From an uncultured Clostridia bacterium (GTDB taxonomy: Bacteria; Bacillota; Clostridia; Oscillospirales; Ruminococcaceae), in NCBI GenBank assembly GCA_945876755.1, contig CAMCPM010000008.1:1-64000 (forward strand): a stretch of DNA of 64,000 nucleotides, written 5' to 3'. Below, in pieces: positions 1 to 6,995 of this stretch (positions are counted from its first letter, which is position 1; the number at the start of each line of letters is the position of its first letter). The notes beneath the pieces were generated by a model that did no database searches, was not told the DNA's origin, and saw only the letters and a program-made list of their open reading frames with translations. A program made the translations under genes and the position numbers.

Positions 1-310
1 CTTCGGGAGTGTTCCATTGCTTTTCAACTTCGATGAAATACTGTCTAAACTGCTTTCCCTTTTCGGAACGCTGTATCATGCAGATCTCCTTTGCCATGGG
101 GATTGTGAGCTGGTGGTCGGTGCTTGGTCTACCACCTGTACTTTCGCTCAAAAATGAGCAAAAGTCCTCACCTTCGGTAAAACCGTATTCACACATTCTC
201 GGAAACCAGTCCTTGTATGCTGTCTTGACTTCCAGAGCCTCATGCAGCTCTCTTCCGCTTACCGTCGGCTGCTCGCTTTCGGTGTAGTTTACTTTGATAA
301 GATCGTTCAA
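1..310 (-). CDS. AntA/AntB-type phage antirepressor (partial, runs off window)
   Basis: The minus strand encodes 103 residues that continue past base 1. The protein begins with LNDLIKVNYTESEQPTVSGR and continues with a segment matching the AntA domain of phage antirepressors (HEALEVKTAYKDWFPRM, then IPMAKEICMIQRSEKGKQFR). Antirepressors of this family counteract CI-like repressors during prophage induction. The start is TTG at 310, preceded by GGAGG at a 7-base spacing; no ATG is available nearby. It fits the repressor and integrase genes downstream and marks this end of the window as phage or ICE DNA. Family identity is fairly sure; the C-terminal part cannot be judged. Confidence 0.85.
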   Translation of the reverse strand, partial: MNDLIKVNYTESEQPTVSGRELHEALEVKTAYKDWFPRMCEYGFTEGEDFCSFLSESTGGRPSTDHQLTIPMAKEICMIQRSEKGKQFRQYFIEVEKQWNTPE

Positions 311-322
311 TTTTATACCTCC

Positions 323-352
323 TTGACATTGTCCCTGACCCTGCTGTATAAT
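323..352 (+). promoter_or_regulatory. Promoter of the 55-aa gene
   Basis: TTGACA (323-328) and TATAAT (347-352) are separated by 18 bases and lie 30 bases upstream of the small gene at 382. The site lies just upstream of the divergently read antirepressor start. Confidence 0.75.
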
Positions 353-381
353 AATGACAACACAGCGAAAGGAGGGGTATT

Positions 382-549
382 ATGTTTTCATTAAGCGATG
401 TAAAAGAATTACATCAAACATCAAATTTGGACGAAGCAAATTCTTATCTGGCAGATGGATGGGTTTTGATAACCACATACACTTATGTACCGGATGAAAT
501 GCTTAAAAATGACTTAAAACTCATATATGTTTTAGGATACGTTGATTAA
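382..549 (+). CDS. Small phage-type protein, 55 aa
   Basis: A strong ribosome binding site (AAAGGAGGGG) precedes ATG 382 and a consensus promoter sits just upstream, so this short gene is probably real. The protein is hydrophilic. Its middle and end (EANSYLADGWVLITTY, then IYVLGY) resemble the protein read in the opposite direction at 532-702 and recall the short 'nELLnEGW.L' proteins (DUF1737/DUF4177-like) common in phages. That family link is a guess. The last 18 bases overlap the 3' end of the convergent gene. No function can be assigned. Confidence 0.6.
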   Translation: MFSLSDVKELHQTSNLDEANSYLADGWVLITTYTYVPDEMLKNDLKLIYVLGYVD

Positions 550-702
550 GTCATAGCGCCCCATTATGTAAATAATTGCTTTATCGGCGTTCTGATATGT
601 GCTTATCAGGCGCCAATTTTTTGTCAGGTCGTTTTCTTTAATCAAGTCATTTGCACCTTCGCAATTTGTTTCCTTGATTTTCGTCAACTCCCATTTGACC
701 AT
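532..702 (-). CDS. Small phage-type protein, 56 aa, related to the convergent neighbour
   Basis: ATG at 702 follows a purine-rich GAGGTGAGAGGA site. The 56-residue product contains GANDLIKENDLTKNWRLIST followed by AIIYIMGRYD, the same order of features as in the 55-aa protein at 382 (a short helix, W-x-L-I-x-T-Y, then IY-[VI]-[LM]-G). The two genes run tail to tail and share their final 18 bases. It lies in the leftward block with the hypothetical gene at 769 and the Cro-like gene at 1010, so it probably belongs to an early leftward operon of the element. Function unknown. Confidence 0.6.
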   Translation of the reverse strand: MVKWELTKIKETNCEGANDLIKENDLTKNWRLISTYQNADKAIIYIMGRYDLINVS

Positions 703-768
703 TCCTCTCACCTCGCTTTCTTGACTTCCTTTCCGCAGCGTTGTATATTATTCTTGTTGCAAAATCAA

Positions 769-984
769 TCATTCAATCTCGCTTAATTTCTTGATAAGCT
801 CTTTGCACATTTCGCCTTTCAGACCGATGTAAGCAGTTGCCTCTGCTTTCATACGGTCTGTTTTTTTATCTATCTGCTCAATAGATATTTTTGATATTGC
901 TTTCCCTGACAATCCGTCAAATATCTTTCCGAACTCCTCGTCAACATCTTTTGATATGCTTTCGATAAAGCTCAACCTTCTCAC
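769..984 (-). CDS. Hypothetical phage protein, 71 aa
   Basis: A 71-residue, charged, mostly helical protein starts at GTG 984 behind a GAGGAAGAGAG stretch. It ends with MCKELIKKLSEIE and has no membrane segment or cysteine motif. It sits between the Cro-like regulator and the small gene at 532, all leftward, which suggests one transcript from the promoter near 1267-1295. I do not recognise the family. The reading frame and ribosome binding site support it as a gene; an alternative TTG start lies three codons further in. Confidence 0.55.
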   Translation of the reverse strand: MRRLSFIESISKDVDEEFGKIFDGLSGKAISKISIEQIDKKTDRMKAEATAYIGLKGEMCKELIKKLSEIE

Positions 985-1009
985 CTCTCTTCCTCTTTTT
1001 TACGTAGAC

Positions 1010-1216
1010 TTATGAACTTCTTTCGGATTCAAGTCTTATTACATCAGCAACAGTTATGTTGAAAACTTCTGCGATTTTTTCACAAATTTGTATGTCCATC
1101 TTTTTTTGACGGTCGCCGTTTTCAATGTAACTGTAATACTGTTGCGTAATACCAAGCCGAGCTGCAATTTCACTCTGCGTAGCATTGCCACGAAGCTTGA
1201 TTAACCAGTCTCGCAA
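1010..1216 (-). CDS. Cro-like XRE-family DNA-binding protein, 68 aa
   Basis: This is a single helix-turn-helix domain of the Cro/CI (XRE) type: GNATQSEIAARLGITQQYYS is the HTH core, followed by YIENGDRQKK and a short tail. The start is taken as TTG 1216, which has AAAGGTGGTGG upstream with a normal spacing. The rightward repressor has almost the same leader (AAAGGTGGTGATTAA before its ATG). A GTG at 1240 is in frame but would overlap an operator and lacks a ribosome binding site. It diverges from the repressor gene at 1414 across an operator array, the usual lytic/lysogenic switch layout, and probably controls the leftward operon. Confidence 0.85.
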   Translation of the reverse strand: MRDWLIKLRGNATQSEIAARLGITQQYYSYIENGDRQKKMDIQICEKIAEVFNITVADVIRLESERSS

Positions 1217-1238
1217 ATTTACCACCACCTTTATAATC

Positions 1239-1386
1239 ACAACCTCACGTTGTTTTTTACATTTATATTTTACAACATCAAGTTGTCTTTGTCAAGAGGA
1301 ATTACAATTGCAGGTTGTACAAAATTTACAGCGTAAAGTTGTGCATTTTTTCTTTGTTTAGTATTGACATTACAACAAAAAGTTGT
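1239..1386. promoter_or_regulatory. Five-operator array ACAAC-N5-GTTGT of the repressor/Cro switch
   Basis: Five 15-bp copies of an imperfect palindrome lie at 1239-1253, 1272-1286, 1304-1318, 1328-1342 and 1372-1386. Three have both perfect arms ACAAC and GTTGT; the copies at 1304 and 1328 have one changed base in the left arm (ACAAT, ACAGC). Copies 2 and 5 lie in the -35/-10 spacers of the leftward and rightward promoters. The pattern is read directly from the sequence; binding by the two neighbouring XRE proteins is inferred. Confidence 0.85.
1267..1295 (-). promoter_or_regulatory. Leftward promoter of the Cro-like operon
   Basis: On the minus strand TTGACA (1295-1290) and TAAAAT (1272-1267) are 17 bases apart. 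The spacer holds operator 2, so a bound repressor would block RNA polymerase. Confidence 0.8.
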
Positions 1387-1392
1387 TATAAT
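1364..1392 (+). promoter_or_regulatory. Rightward promoter of the CI-like repressor gene
   Basis: TTGACA (1364-1369) and TATAAT (1387-1392) are 17 bases apart and 21 bases upstream of ATG 1414. Operator 5 fills most of the spacer, which predicts autorepression. Confidence 0.85.
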
Positions 1393-1413
1393 GTATTTAA
1401 AGGTGGTGATTAA

Positions 1414-2052
1414 ATGACTACTAATATCGGAGAAAATATTCGCAAACGACGTTCTGAACTGCGTTTGTCGCAAAAAAAAGTTGCTGATTATCTCGGTATA
1501 ACTCAGCAAGCATATTCTAAATATGAAAATAATTTAAATTCGTTTAATTTTGAAACCGCATTAAAATTGGGAGAAATCCTTGACATATCTCTTGATGAAT
1601 TAGGACTTGATTACAGGACCGAAAAAAATAAAAGCAATATTCAGCCGTTACCCAACGAGAACATACACATGATACCCGTCTTTGAGAGCGTGTCCGCAGG
1701 CTTCGGAGCATATGCCTGTTCTGATGTTGTTGATTATATGCCTCTTTATATAAAAAATTCTGCCGATGTTGAAGATACATTATGTATAAAAGTAAAGGGC
1801 GACAGTATGTTCCCCAAAATAGAGGACGGGGATATGATTGTTGTACGCAAGCAGTCAAGCATATACAGCGGCCAAATAGCTGTGATCCTGATTGACGGCG
1901 AGGAAGGCGTTGTTAAAAAGGTCAACTACGGTGACGACTGGATAGAGCTGATAAGCATTAATCCTATGTACCCACCGCGCAGGTTTGAGGGCGCAGAGGT
2001 TCAGCGGCTTAGCGTTGTAGGACTCGTTCAGCAGGTCATTAAAAATTTGTAA
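1414..2052 (+). CDS. CI/LexA-like repressor with S24 peptidase domain, 212 aa
   Basis: Residues 1-65 form an XRE helix-turn-helix (LRLSQKKVADYLGITQQAYS). Residues 85-212 form a peptidase S24 (LexA/UmuD/CI) domain. The self-cleavage site is the A95-G96 pair in SVSAGFGAYA; Ser131 (GDSMFP) and Lys168 (GVVKKV) are the expected Ser-Lys dyad. In this family DNA damage and RecA trigger self-cleavage and release of the prophage genes. The start has an AAAGGTGGTG site and a consensus promoter with an operator in its spacer. A hairpin CCGCCC-N5-GGGCGG follows at 2062-2078. The assignment as the element's main repressor is secure from domains and context. Confidence 0.93.
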   Translation: MTTNIGENIRKRRSELRLSQKKVADYLGITQQAYSKYENNLNSFNFETALKLGEILDISLDELGLDYRTEKNKSNIQPLPNENIHMIPVFESVSAGFGAYACSDVVDYMPLYIKNSADVEDTLCIKVKGDSMFPKIEDGDMIVVRKQSSIYSGQIAVILIDGEEGVVKKVNYGDDWIELISINPMYPPRRFEGAEVQRLSVVGLVQQVIKNL

Positions 2053-2124
2053 TGTTTATATCCGCCCATTACGGGCGGCTGTAATAAAATGCTGAAACAC
2101 TAAAATCGAATTGGAGATTTTTAT

Positions 2125-3027
2125 ATGTTTGTGTTTATTTGTATTGTAGTTCTATTTTTATTTTTGTGGCTGTTGAGCCTGCTAATAAAAGAAGATGTTG
2201 AATCAAAGCAAAACAAAAATAGAAAGTCAACATCAAAAGGATTGAACTATACCCCTTTATCCAAATCAGAACTAAATTCAAAATATGAAACATCTGCTAA
2301 ATATGAAAAAACAAAAAGCATGGAGCAGCCAAAAGAAAATTCAAATGATTTACCTCATGTTACTAATAGTAATACGTCAAAACCTGTTATTCGTTCATTT
2401 TTTCTTCCTGCTGATGTTAATGGACTTCCAGCTGCTTACTGCTATGAAGATGTACATATTTGCATTATTAAAGGAAAAGAGCCTGATATGTCAGCTGTAC
2501 TGAGTTACGCTAAAAACGATGCAAACGTTATTGTCGAAGCTGAACCTACCAATCCATATGACCATGAAGCCGTTGCTTTATATACTTCTACGCGTATACG
2601 CTTAGGATATTTATATAGAAGCAGATTGAAAGATATGGCATATGATTATTTGAAGCGTGAATTGCCTATTTGCGCAAGGATTTCAGACATTAAAGAAAAT
2701 GAGATATACATAAATATAGCTTTTTATGCTCCTGCCAAACCAACATTACCGAAAGAATATGCAAATCAGATTTCTTTTACATTACAATCTTCAACTAATG
2801 ATATGCAAGAAGCTCTTGAATTTGCTGATGAAGGTGATGAACTTGAATTCGATTTTGATTTTATGAAATGCAAATATGTTTTTCTTAATGACTACCAAGA
2901 AATTGGATATGCACCAAATAAATACAATGATATTTTAAATGATATTGATGATTATGAAGCTAAAATAATAAAGCTTAATGAATTGAATAGTGGAAAAATT
3001 TCTGCAAAGATTAATTTAAAATATTAA
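2125..3027 (+). CDS. Membrane-anchored HIRAN-domain protein, 300 aa
   Basis: The N-terminus is one hydrophobic helix (FICIVVLFLFLWLLSLLI) followed by a low-complexity Asn/Lys/Ser-rich linker to about residue 90. Residues about 105-200 match a HIRAN domain: VIVEAEPTNPYDHEAVALY, then RLGYLYRSRLKDMAYDYL. HIRAN domains bind DNA 3' ends or damaged DNA in helicases such as HLTF; stand-alone bacterial versions occur in phages and mobile elements. The C-terminal 80 residues repeat part of the pattern (FDFDFMKCKYVFLNDYQEIG), perhaps a second degenerate copy. The coding sequence is AT-rich compared with the chromosome. A membrane anchor on a DNA-binding module is unusual. Function is unknown. Confidence 0.75.
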   Translation: MFVFICIVVLFLFLWLLSLLIKEDVESKQNKNRKSTSKGLNYTPLSKSELNSKYETSAKYEKTKSMEQPKENSNDLPHVTNSNTSKPVIRSFFLPADVNGLPAAYCYEDVHICIIKGKEPDMSAVLSYAKNDANVIVEAEPTNPYDHEAVALYTSTRIRLGYLYRSRLKDMAYDYLKRELPICARISDIKENEIYINIAFYAPAKPTLPKEYANQISFTLQSSTNDMQEALEFADEGDELEFDFDFMKCKYVFLNDYQEIGYAPNKYNDILNDIDDYEAKIIKLNELNSGKISAKINLKY

Positions 3028-3078
3028 AAATCCGGAACGGGGGAAAATTGTAAGTAATAAAAAATATTTTAAAAAGCC

Positions 3079-3107
3079 TTGACAATACGTGTAATACGTG
3101 TTATAAT
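3079..3107 (+). promoter_or_regulatory. hicAB promoter with a tandem 9-bp operator
   Basis: TTGACA (3079-3084) and TATAAT (3102-3107) are 17 bases apart. The spacer is made of two tandem copies of AATACGTGT (3084-3092 and 3093-3101). This is the likely binding site of the HicB ribbon-helix-helix domain, which represses its own operon in studied HicAB systems. Confidence 0.85.
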
Positions 3108-3132
3108 ATAATTACAGAAAGGGGGAACGGAA

Positions 3133-3321
3133 ATGCCGCTGACACCGAAGCAAATGGTTAAGCTTCTTAAAGAAAACGGATTTGAGGAAATACGGCAAAG
3201 AGGGTCGCATTTATTTCTTGAAAATCCTGCAACGGGAAAAACAACAACCGTTCCTATGCACTGTAAAGACCTTGGAAAAGGGCTTGAACAGAAGATACTT
3301 AAAGACGCAGGGCTTAAATAG
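3133..3321 (+). CDS. hicA: HicA-type mRNA interferase toxin, 62 aa
   Basis: The protein has the compact dsRBD-like HicA fold: a helix KQMVKLLKENGFEEIRQRG, the catalytic His26 in GSHLFL, and the basic loop GKTTTVPMHCKDLGKG. HicA toxins cleave mRNA and tmRNA independently of the ribosome and are neutralised by HicB. Length is typical (about 60 residues). A GGGGGAACGG site precedes the ATG, and hicB follows 45 bases downstream on the same transcript. The toxin-first order is usual for HicAB. It sits just before the integrase, so it probably stabilises the integrated element. Confidence 0.93.
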   Translation: MPLTPKQMVKLLKENGFEEIRQRGSHLFLENPATGKTTTVPMHCKDLGKGLEQKILKDAGLK

Positions 3322-3366
3322 TCCTGCGGAGCATTGCATATAATTATATTGATAGGAGGCTTTTTT

Positions 3367-3765
3367 ATGGAAACTAAATATTGTTATCCTGCTGTACTTC
3401 AAAAGGACGGAAACGGATATGCTGTATGGATTTCAGATATTGACGGCTGCAATTCTTTCGGAGAAACCGTTGCGGAAGCTCTCACAAACATTAACGAGGC
3501 TCTTGGCTTGTGTATCGAGGTTATGACCGAAAAGAACAGGGATATTCCCGAGCCGTCCAACCCCGAGGACGTTCCCCTTGAAAATGGGCAGTTTATTGCT
3601 CTCGTTGAATTCAACTGGCTTGAATATCAGAAAAAATATTGCTCAAAGGCTGTTAAAAAGACACTTACAATACCGATGTACCTTAACGAACTTGCAGAAA
3701 AGGAGCATATTAACTTTTCTTCCGTTCTCCGTGAGGCTCTTGAAAGCCGTTTGCATATAGGTTAA
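3367..3765 (+). CDS. hicB: HicB-type antitoxin with ribbon-helix-helix tail, 132 aa
   Basis: Residues 1-70 form the partial RNase H-like HicB fold (YPAVLQKDGNGYAVWISDI, then DGCNSFGETVAEALTN). The C-terminal 45 residues form a ribbon-helix-helix DNA-binding region (KKTLTIPMYLNELAEKEHIN followed by FSSVLREALESRL). It neutralises HicA and should repress the promoter at 3079-3107. The start is ATG 3367, seven bases after AGGAGG. An in-frame ATG at 3334 has no ribosome binding site and would add an unrelated hydrophobic stretch. Function is secure by family and by pairing with hicA. Confidence 0.93.
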   Translation: METKYCYPAVLQKDGNGYAVWISDIDGCNSFGETVAEALTNINEALGLCIEVMTEKNRDIPEPSNPEDVPLENGQFIALVEFNWLEYQKKYCSKAVKKTLTIPMYLNELAEKEHINFSSVLREALESRLHIG

Positions 3766-3837
3766 TCTTAAAACCATTAGATAATAATAATCCCCCGAAC
3801 CTTACGGAACGGGGGAAAGTTATAAGGAGGTATGTTT

Positions 3838-4929
3838 ATGGGACGTCCCAAAAAGCAAAAGCCAACCAGAGAAGACGGAAGATTTGAGTATAAGGCTGTA
3901 ATCAGTCACACTATCGACGGCAAAGCTAAATATAAAAGTTTTTACAGCTACGAAAGCAAAGCTGACGCACGCGCTAAAGCCGAACAGTACAAGCTTGAGC
4001 GTGAAGTCTCTGCAAGAACAGGTGAAGTTTTTTCGGGCAATAATACCACTTTTGCCGTTTGGGCGCGTAAATGGCTGAAATCCTATAAAAAATCGTCAGT
4101 TTCCGCCAACACGTACAGAAACACCTACGAAAGTACCGTTGAAAATCACCTTATCCCTTACCTCGGCAACGCAAAGCTGATTGACATTAAACAAATAGAT
4201 ATACAGAATTTCTACGCATCGAAGTCTGATACCTGCTCGGAGTCCCTTCTTCACAAAATAAAACTCTGTCTTTGCGGCATTTTTGAAGCTGCCATTGACA
4301 ACGACTTGATTGTTAAAAATCCTGCCAAAAACGCGGCGTATATAAGTAATGTAGAAAAACACGAAAAAAAGGTATACACCGACGCTCAGATTACCAAAGC
4401 CAAGGCGTATTTTAAAAATGACTTTTTCGATGTGTATTTTCTGCTTGAAACAGGTTTGCGCCGTGGGGAACTGCTCGGGCTGATGTGGAAAGACATTGAT
4501 TTCACAAATAAAACATTACGGGTCGACCGTTCCGTTGCCGAAAAACAGGGTGGAGGGGTTGAAATACGTCCACCGAAATGGGACAGTTACAGAACAATAC
4601 CTATCAGCACGGAATTGTGTGGTCTCTTGTCAGAATTGCCGAAAAGCAGCATATATGTATTTCCAAACGTAAACAATGATATTCAGACTCCTCGGAGCTG
4701 GAGCAGAAAGCTTGAGCGTCACATGAAAACAATGGTTAAAAATTGCCATTGCATGATTGAACTTACAGCGCATGAGCTGCGCCATACACGCGGAACTCAG
4801 CTCCGCAGAAACGGAGTCGACATATATACTATTCAAAAACTTTTAGGGCATAAAGACATAAATGTTACAGCGCAGGTGTATGTTCATGATGACATCGAAA
4901 CAACTCGCGCAGCTGCAAAAATTGTCTGA
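3838..4929 (+). CDS. int: Tyrosine recombinase / integrase of the element, 363 aa
   Basis: The protein has an N-terminal AP2-like arm-binding region, a core-binding SAM-like domain (about residues 70-150) and the catalytic domain. The catalytic residues are Arg208 (TGLRRGELLGL), Lys247, His312 and Arg315 (HELRHTRG), His338 (LLGHKD) and Tyr348. The start is ATG 3838, seven bases after AAGGAGG; ATG 3832 is only one base from that site. The gene ends 134 bp before a tRNA-Lys 3' fragment, and its stop codon overlaps three direct repeats, as expected for an integrase next to its attachment site. It should catalyse integration and excision at tRNA-Lys. All active-site residues are present. Confidence 0.95.
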   Translation: MGRPKKQKPTREDGRFEYKAVISHTIDGKAKYKSFYSYESKADARAKAEQYKLEREVSARTGEVFSGNNTTFAVWARKWLKSYKKSSVSANTYRNTYESTVENHLIPYLGNAKLIDIKQIDIQNFYASKSDTCSESLLHKIKLCLCGIFEAAIDNDLIVKNPAKNAAYISNVEKHEKKVYTDAQITKAKAYFKNDFFDVYFLLETGLRRGELLGLMWKDIDFTNKTLRVDRSVAEKQGGGVEIRPPKWDSYRTIPISTELCGLLSELPKSSIYVFPNVNNDIQTPRSWSRKLERHMKTMVKNCHCMIELTAHELRHTRGTQLRRNGVDIYTIQKLLGHKDINVTAQVYVHDDIETTRAAAKIV

Positions 4930-4954
4930 CGAAATCTGACGAATTTTTGACGAA
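4926..4954. repeat. Three direct repeats [CT]TGACGAA, candidate integrase arm sites
   Basis: CTGACGAA at 4926 and 4936 and TTGACGAA at 4947 are spaced 10-11 bp, about one helical turn. They lie between the integrase and the tRNA-Lys attachment site, which is where arm-type sites are expected. Confidence 0.6.
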
Positions 4955-5062
4955 TAAAAGTACATTTTTACTAATTTTTGTTCATTTATTATAACGGCTT
5001 TAAATGGCTTAAATACGTCGTTTGGCGCTATTTTACGCGATTTGAAAAACCTTGTCCAAAAA

Positions 5063-5109
5063 GACTTTTAATCAAAGGGTCTGGGGTTCAAATCCCCAAT
5101 GGCTCACCA
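5063..5109 (+). mobile_element. tRNA-Lys 3' fragment = attachment site (element boundary)
   Basis: The 47 bases run from the anticodon arm (GACTTTTAATC, anticodon TTT) through the T arm (GGGGTTCAAATCCCC) to the acceptor end with CCA. The 5' half of the tRNA is absent; the sequence upstream is element DNA. This is the classical footprint of integration into tRNA-Lys(TTT). The intact gene should lie at the other end of the element, left of this window. Confidence 0.85.
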
Positions 5110-5115
5110 GCTTAA

Positions 5116-5162
5116 AAACCCACAAATCCTTTTGTAGATTGGATTTGTGGGTTTGCTTTTTT
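5116..5162 (+). terminator. Terminator following the tRNA-Lys end
   Basis: A 14-bp perfect stem (5116-5129 with 5141-5154, AAACCCACAAATCC) is followed by GCTTTTTT. It probably belongs to the original tRNA-Lys transcript. Just downstream, TACGACAAACTTACAACA (5201-5218) matches 17 of 18 bases of a sequence next to tRNA-Leu at 15650-15667. Confidence 0.85.
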
Positions 5163-5300
5163 AATATCACTATTAACAAAAAAATTTACGAATCTAAGCT
5201 TACGACAAACTTACAACAAAACATATTTAAAAATAAACAATTACTGCTTTCAGATAATTTGTCTGTAACCTGCCTTAAATCATTTCTCCACAGCCATTTC

Positions 5301-6368
5301 TTAGCACAATTTCTCCTTAAACACAGCATATGCGAGAGACATAAGCGGAACTCCGAGCAAAATTCCTGCCACACCTCCTATTCCTGCGCCAAGAAGTATT
5401 GCCAGAAGCACTAAAAGCGGTGGTATACCAAGACTTTTTCCGACTACTCTCGGATAAATGAAATTATTTTCAAGCTGCTGAAGAACTATTATAAACACCA
5501 CAAACCAAACTGCCCGTATCGGATTTACCATAAACAACAACAAAGCGGACGGTACTGTACCGATTATTGCGCCGATAACGGGAATCAATGCTGTTATGCC
5601 GATAATTGTACTTATCAGCAGTGCATACTCAAACCTGAAAATAGTCATACCAATAAAGCAAAGCACACCGAGTATTACTGCCTCGGAAATTTGTCCCACA
5701 ACAAAGCGGCTGAATATTTCATACACCATTCGGTAACGTTTGCAAACCGTTTCATAACGTTCTCCTGAGATATGACGAACTATCAGTGCGGTACCTCGGC
5801 GTATATTTTCCTTGTCAATGAGAATATAAATTGAAATTACAAATCCAATCAGCAGTTTTGCAATTCCGCCTGCCAGCTCTGAAGTTTTTACTGCTGTCGT
5901 TTCAAGCATTTGAGGGATTTTTTTATTCAGCCCCTCAATAGCATTCTTCAAAGCACAGAAAATCCCAAGCGTATCGCCGCTTTCCAGCCTGCTGCAATAT
6001 CCTATAAAGTTGCTGTAATAACGGTCAAAATTCCCGATAAAAAGTGCTATGCAGGAAATCAGCCTCGGAACTATTACCCATATTATTCCTGTAATTATGG
6101 CAATAAAAATAATGTACACCGCCGCTATTGAAAGCATATTAAGAGTTCTTTCACCTGCTCGTTTAAATATCCGTGAAAAATATTTTCTAAATTTCATAAC
6201 GGGAATATTCATCACAAAAGCGATTGCCGCGCCTATGAGCACGGGCATGAGAAGCGCAGACGCTTTTGAAAGTATTCCCAAAAAAAATTCAGGCTTAACT
6301 GCTGCAGCCACAAGAGCTGCCGCAAGAAAAGCCGTAAAAAGTATCGTTTTTATTGTTTTTTTATCCAT
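5301..6368 (-). CDS. AI-2E family transporter, 355 aa
   Basis: The protein has about eight membrane segments and the conserved C-terminal block of the AI-2E (PF01594, YdiK/PerM/YtvI) family: VVGQISEAVILGVLCFIG, then ALIPVIGAIIGTVPSALLLF, then LENNFIYPRVVGKSLGIPP. Members are bacterial inner-membrane proteins; some export autoinducer-2 and others act in Na+/H+ antiport or cell envelope processes, so the substrate is not predictable. The length is typical. It stands alone downstream of the element boundary, and its 3' end lies about 140 bp from the tRNA-Lys terminator. Confidence 0.9.
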   Translation of the reverse strand: MDKKTIKTILFTAFLAAALVAAAVKPEFFLGILSKASALLMPVLIGAAIAFVMNIPVMKFRKYFSRIFKRAGERTLNMLSIAAVYIIFIAIITGIIWVIVPRLISCIALFIGNFDRYYSNFIGYCSRLESGDTLGIFCALKNAIEGLNKKIPQMLETTAVKTSELAGGIAKLLIGFVISIYILIDKENIRRGTALIVRHISGERYETVCKRYRMVYEIFSRFVVGQISEAVILGVLCFIGMTIFRFEYALLISTIIGITALIPVIGAIIGTVPSALLLFMVNPIRAVWFVVFIIVLQQLENNFIYPRVVGKSLGIPPLLVLLAILLGAGIGGVAGILLGVPLMSLAYAVFKEKLC

Positions 6369-6453
6369 TCGACCGCCCGTTTCTTTTCAGCTTTAACTTT
6401 ATTTTATGCTGAATAACGGGCAGGATATTACAGGTATTAAAAGGTATGTATTT

Positions 6454-6978
6454 TTACAGGAGAGAATCGATAATTTCCTTAGCACGGGCGTTATCCGAAC
6501 AAGCCGCAAGAATGACCCAATTGTCCTTTGTGATAAGTACCGCATCGTTAAGCTTATACATTTCGTCTGGAGTATAATCGGTATAAAGTGCTATCTGGTC
6601 GTCAAGACGTTTCTGAACTGCCTCTGCGCCCGTTTTTGCGCTGTCTGCATCGTTGAATTTAAACACAGCAAGCTCATCGGGATAAGCTCCGCTTCCGCAG
6701 ATAAAAACTGACATTTCTGCTATAGCAGAGGTATCAATATCATAAAACGCACCGATATTTTCCGCATTTTTTTCAACGGCTGAGGGTATCTCTATTTCCG
6801 CCATAACGGCAGCGGTGATATCCGCAGCTGTTGCCGACGCTGACGGAGTCTCTTCAGTTACCGAAACGGTATCTGAAGTTTCAACAGTTCCGCCTGCCTG
6901 AACAGTTTCAGGCTCGCTTCCGCAGGCAGCAAAAAGAAGCGCTGAAAGAATTGAAATTGCAATAATTGATTTTTTCAT
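6454..6978 (-). CDS. DUF4358 lipoprotein, 174 aa
   Basis: A signal peptide with lipobox (ISILSALLFAACGS) predicts a lipid-anchored surface protein. A Thr/Ser/Glu-rich linker runs to about residue 50. The C-terminal domain has the DUF4358 pattern: SAYPDE-like GAYPDELAVFKFNDADSA, then QKRLDDQIALYTDYTPDEMY and a final short strand region. The function of DUF4358 is unknown; it occurs in Clostridia next to cell-surface hydrolases and chromosome housekeeping genes. It follows the SGNH hydrolase gene by 17 bases, so the two are very likely one operon. Confidence 0.82.
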   Translation of the reverse strand: MKKSIIAISILSALLFAACGSEPETVQAGGTVETSDTVSVTEETPSASATAADITAAVMAEIEIPSAVEKNAENIGAFYDIDTSAIAEMSVFICGSGAYPDELAVFKFNDADSAKTGAEAVQKRLDDQIALYTDYTPDEMYKLNDAVLITKDNWVILAACSDNARAKEIIDSLL

Positions 6979-6995
6979 ATCTGAATTCCTTTCAA

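Larger units (their letters stand above)
3033..3818. repeat. 14-bp direct repeats flanking the hicAB module
   Basis: CGGAACGGGGGAAA occurs at 3033-3046 and at 3805-3818, immediately outside hicA and hicB. The right copy also forms a CCCCCG/CGGGGG hairpin (3792-3815). The repeats suggest that the cassette was inserted, or could be lost, by short-homology recombination. Confidence 0.6.

Noticed and set aside
5052-5414. 120-codon open frame across the tRNA-Lys fragment
   Set aside because: It crosses a tRNA end, a terminator and the 3' end of the AI-2E gene, so it is a chance frame.
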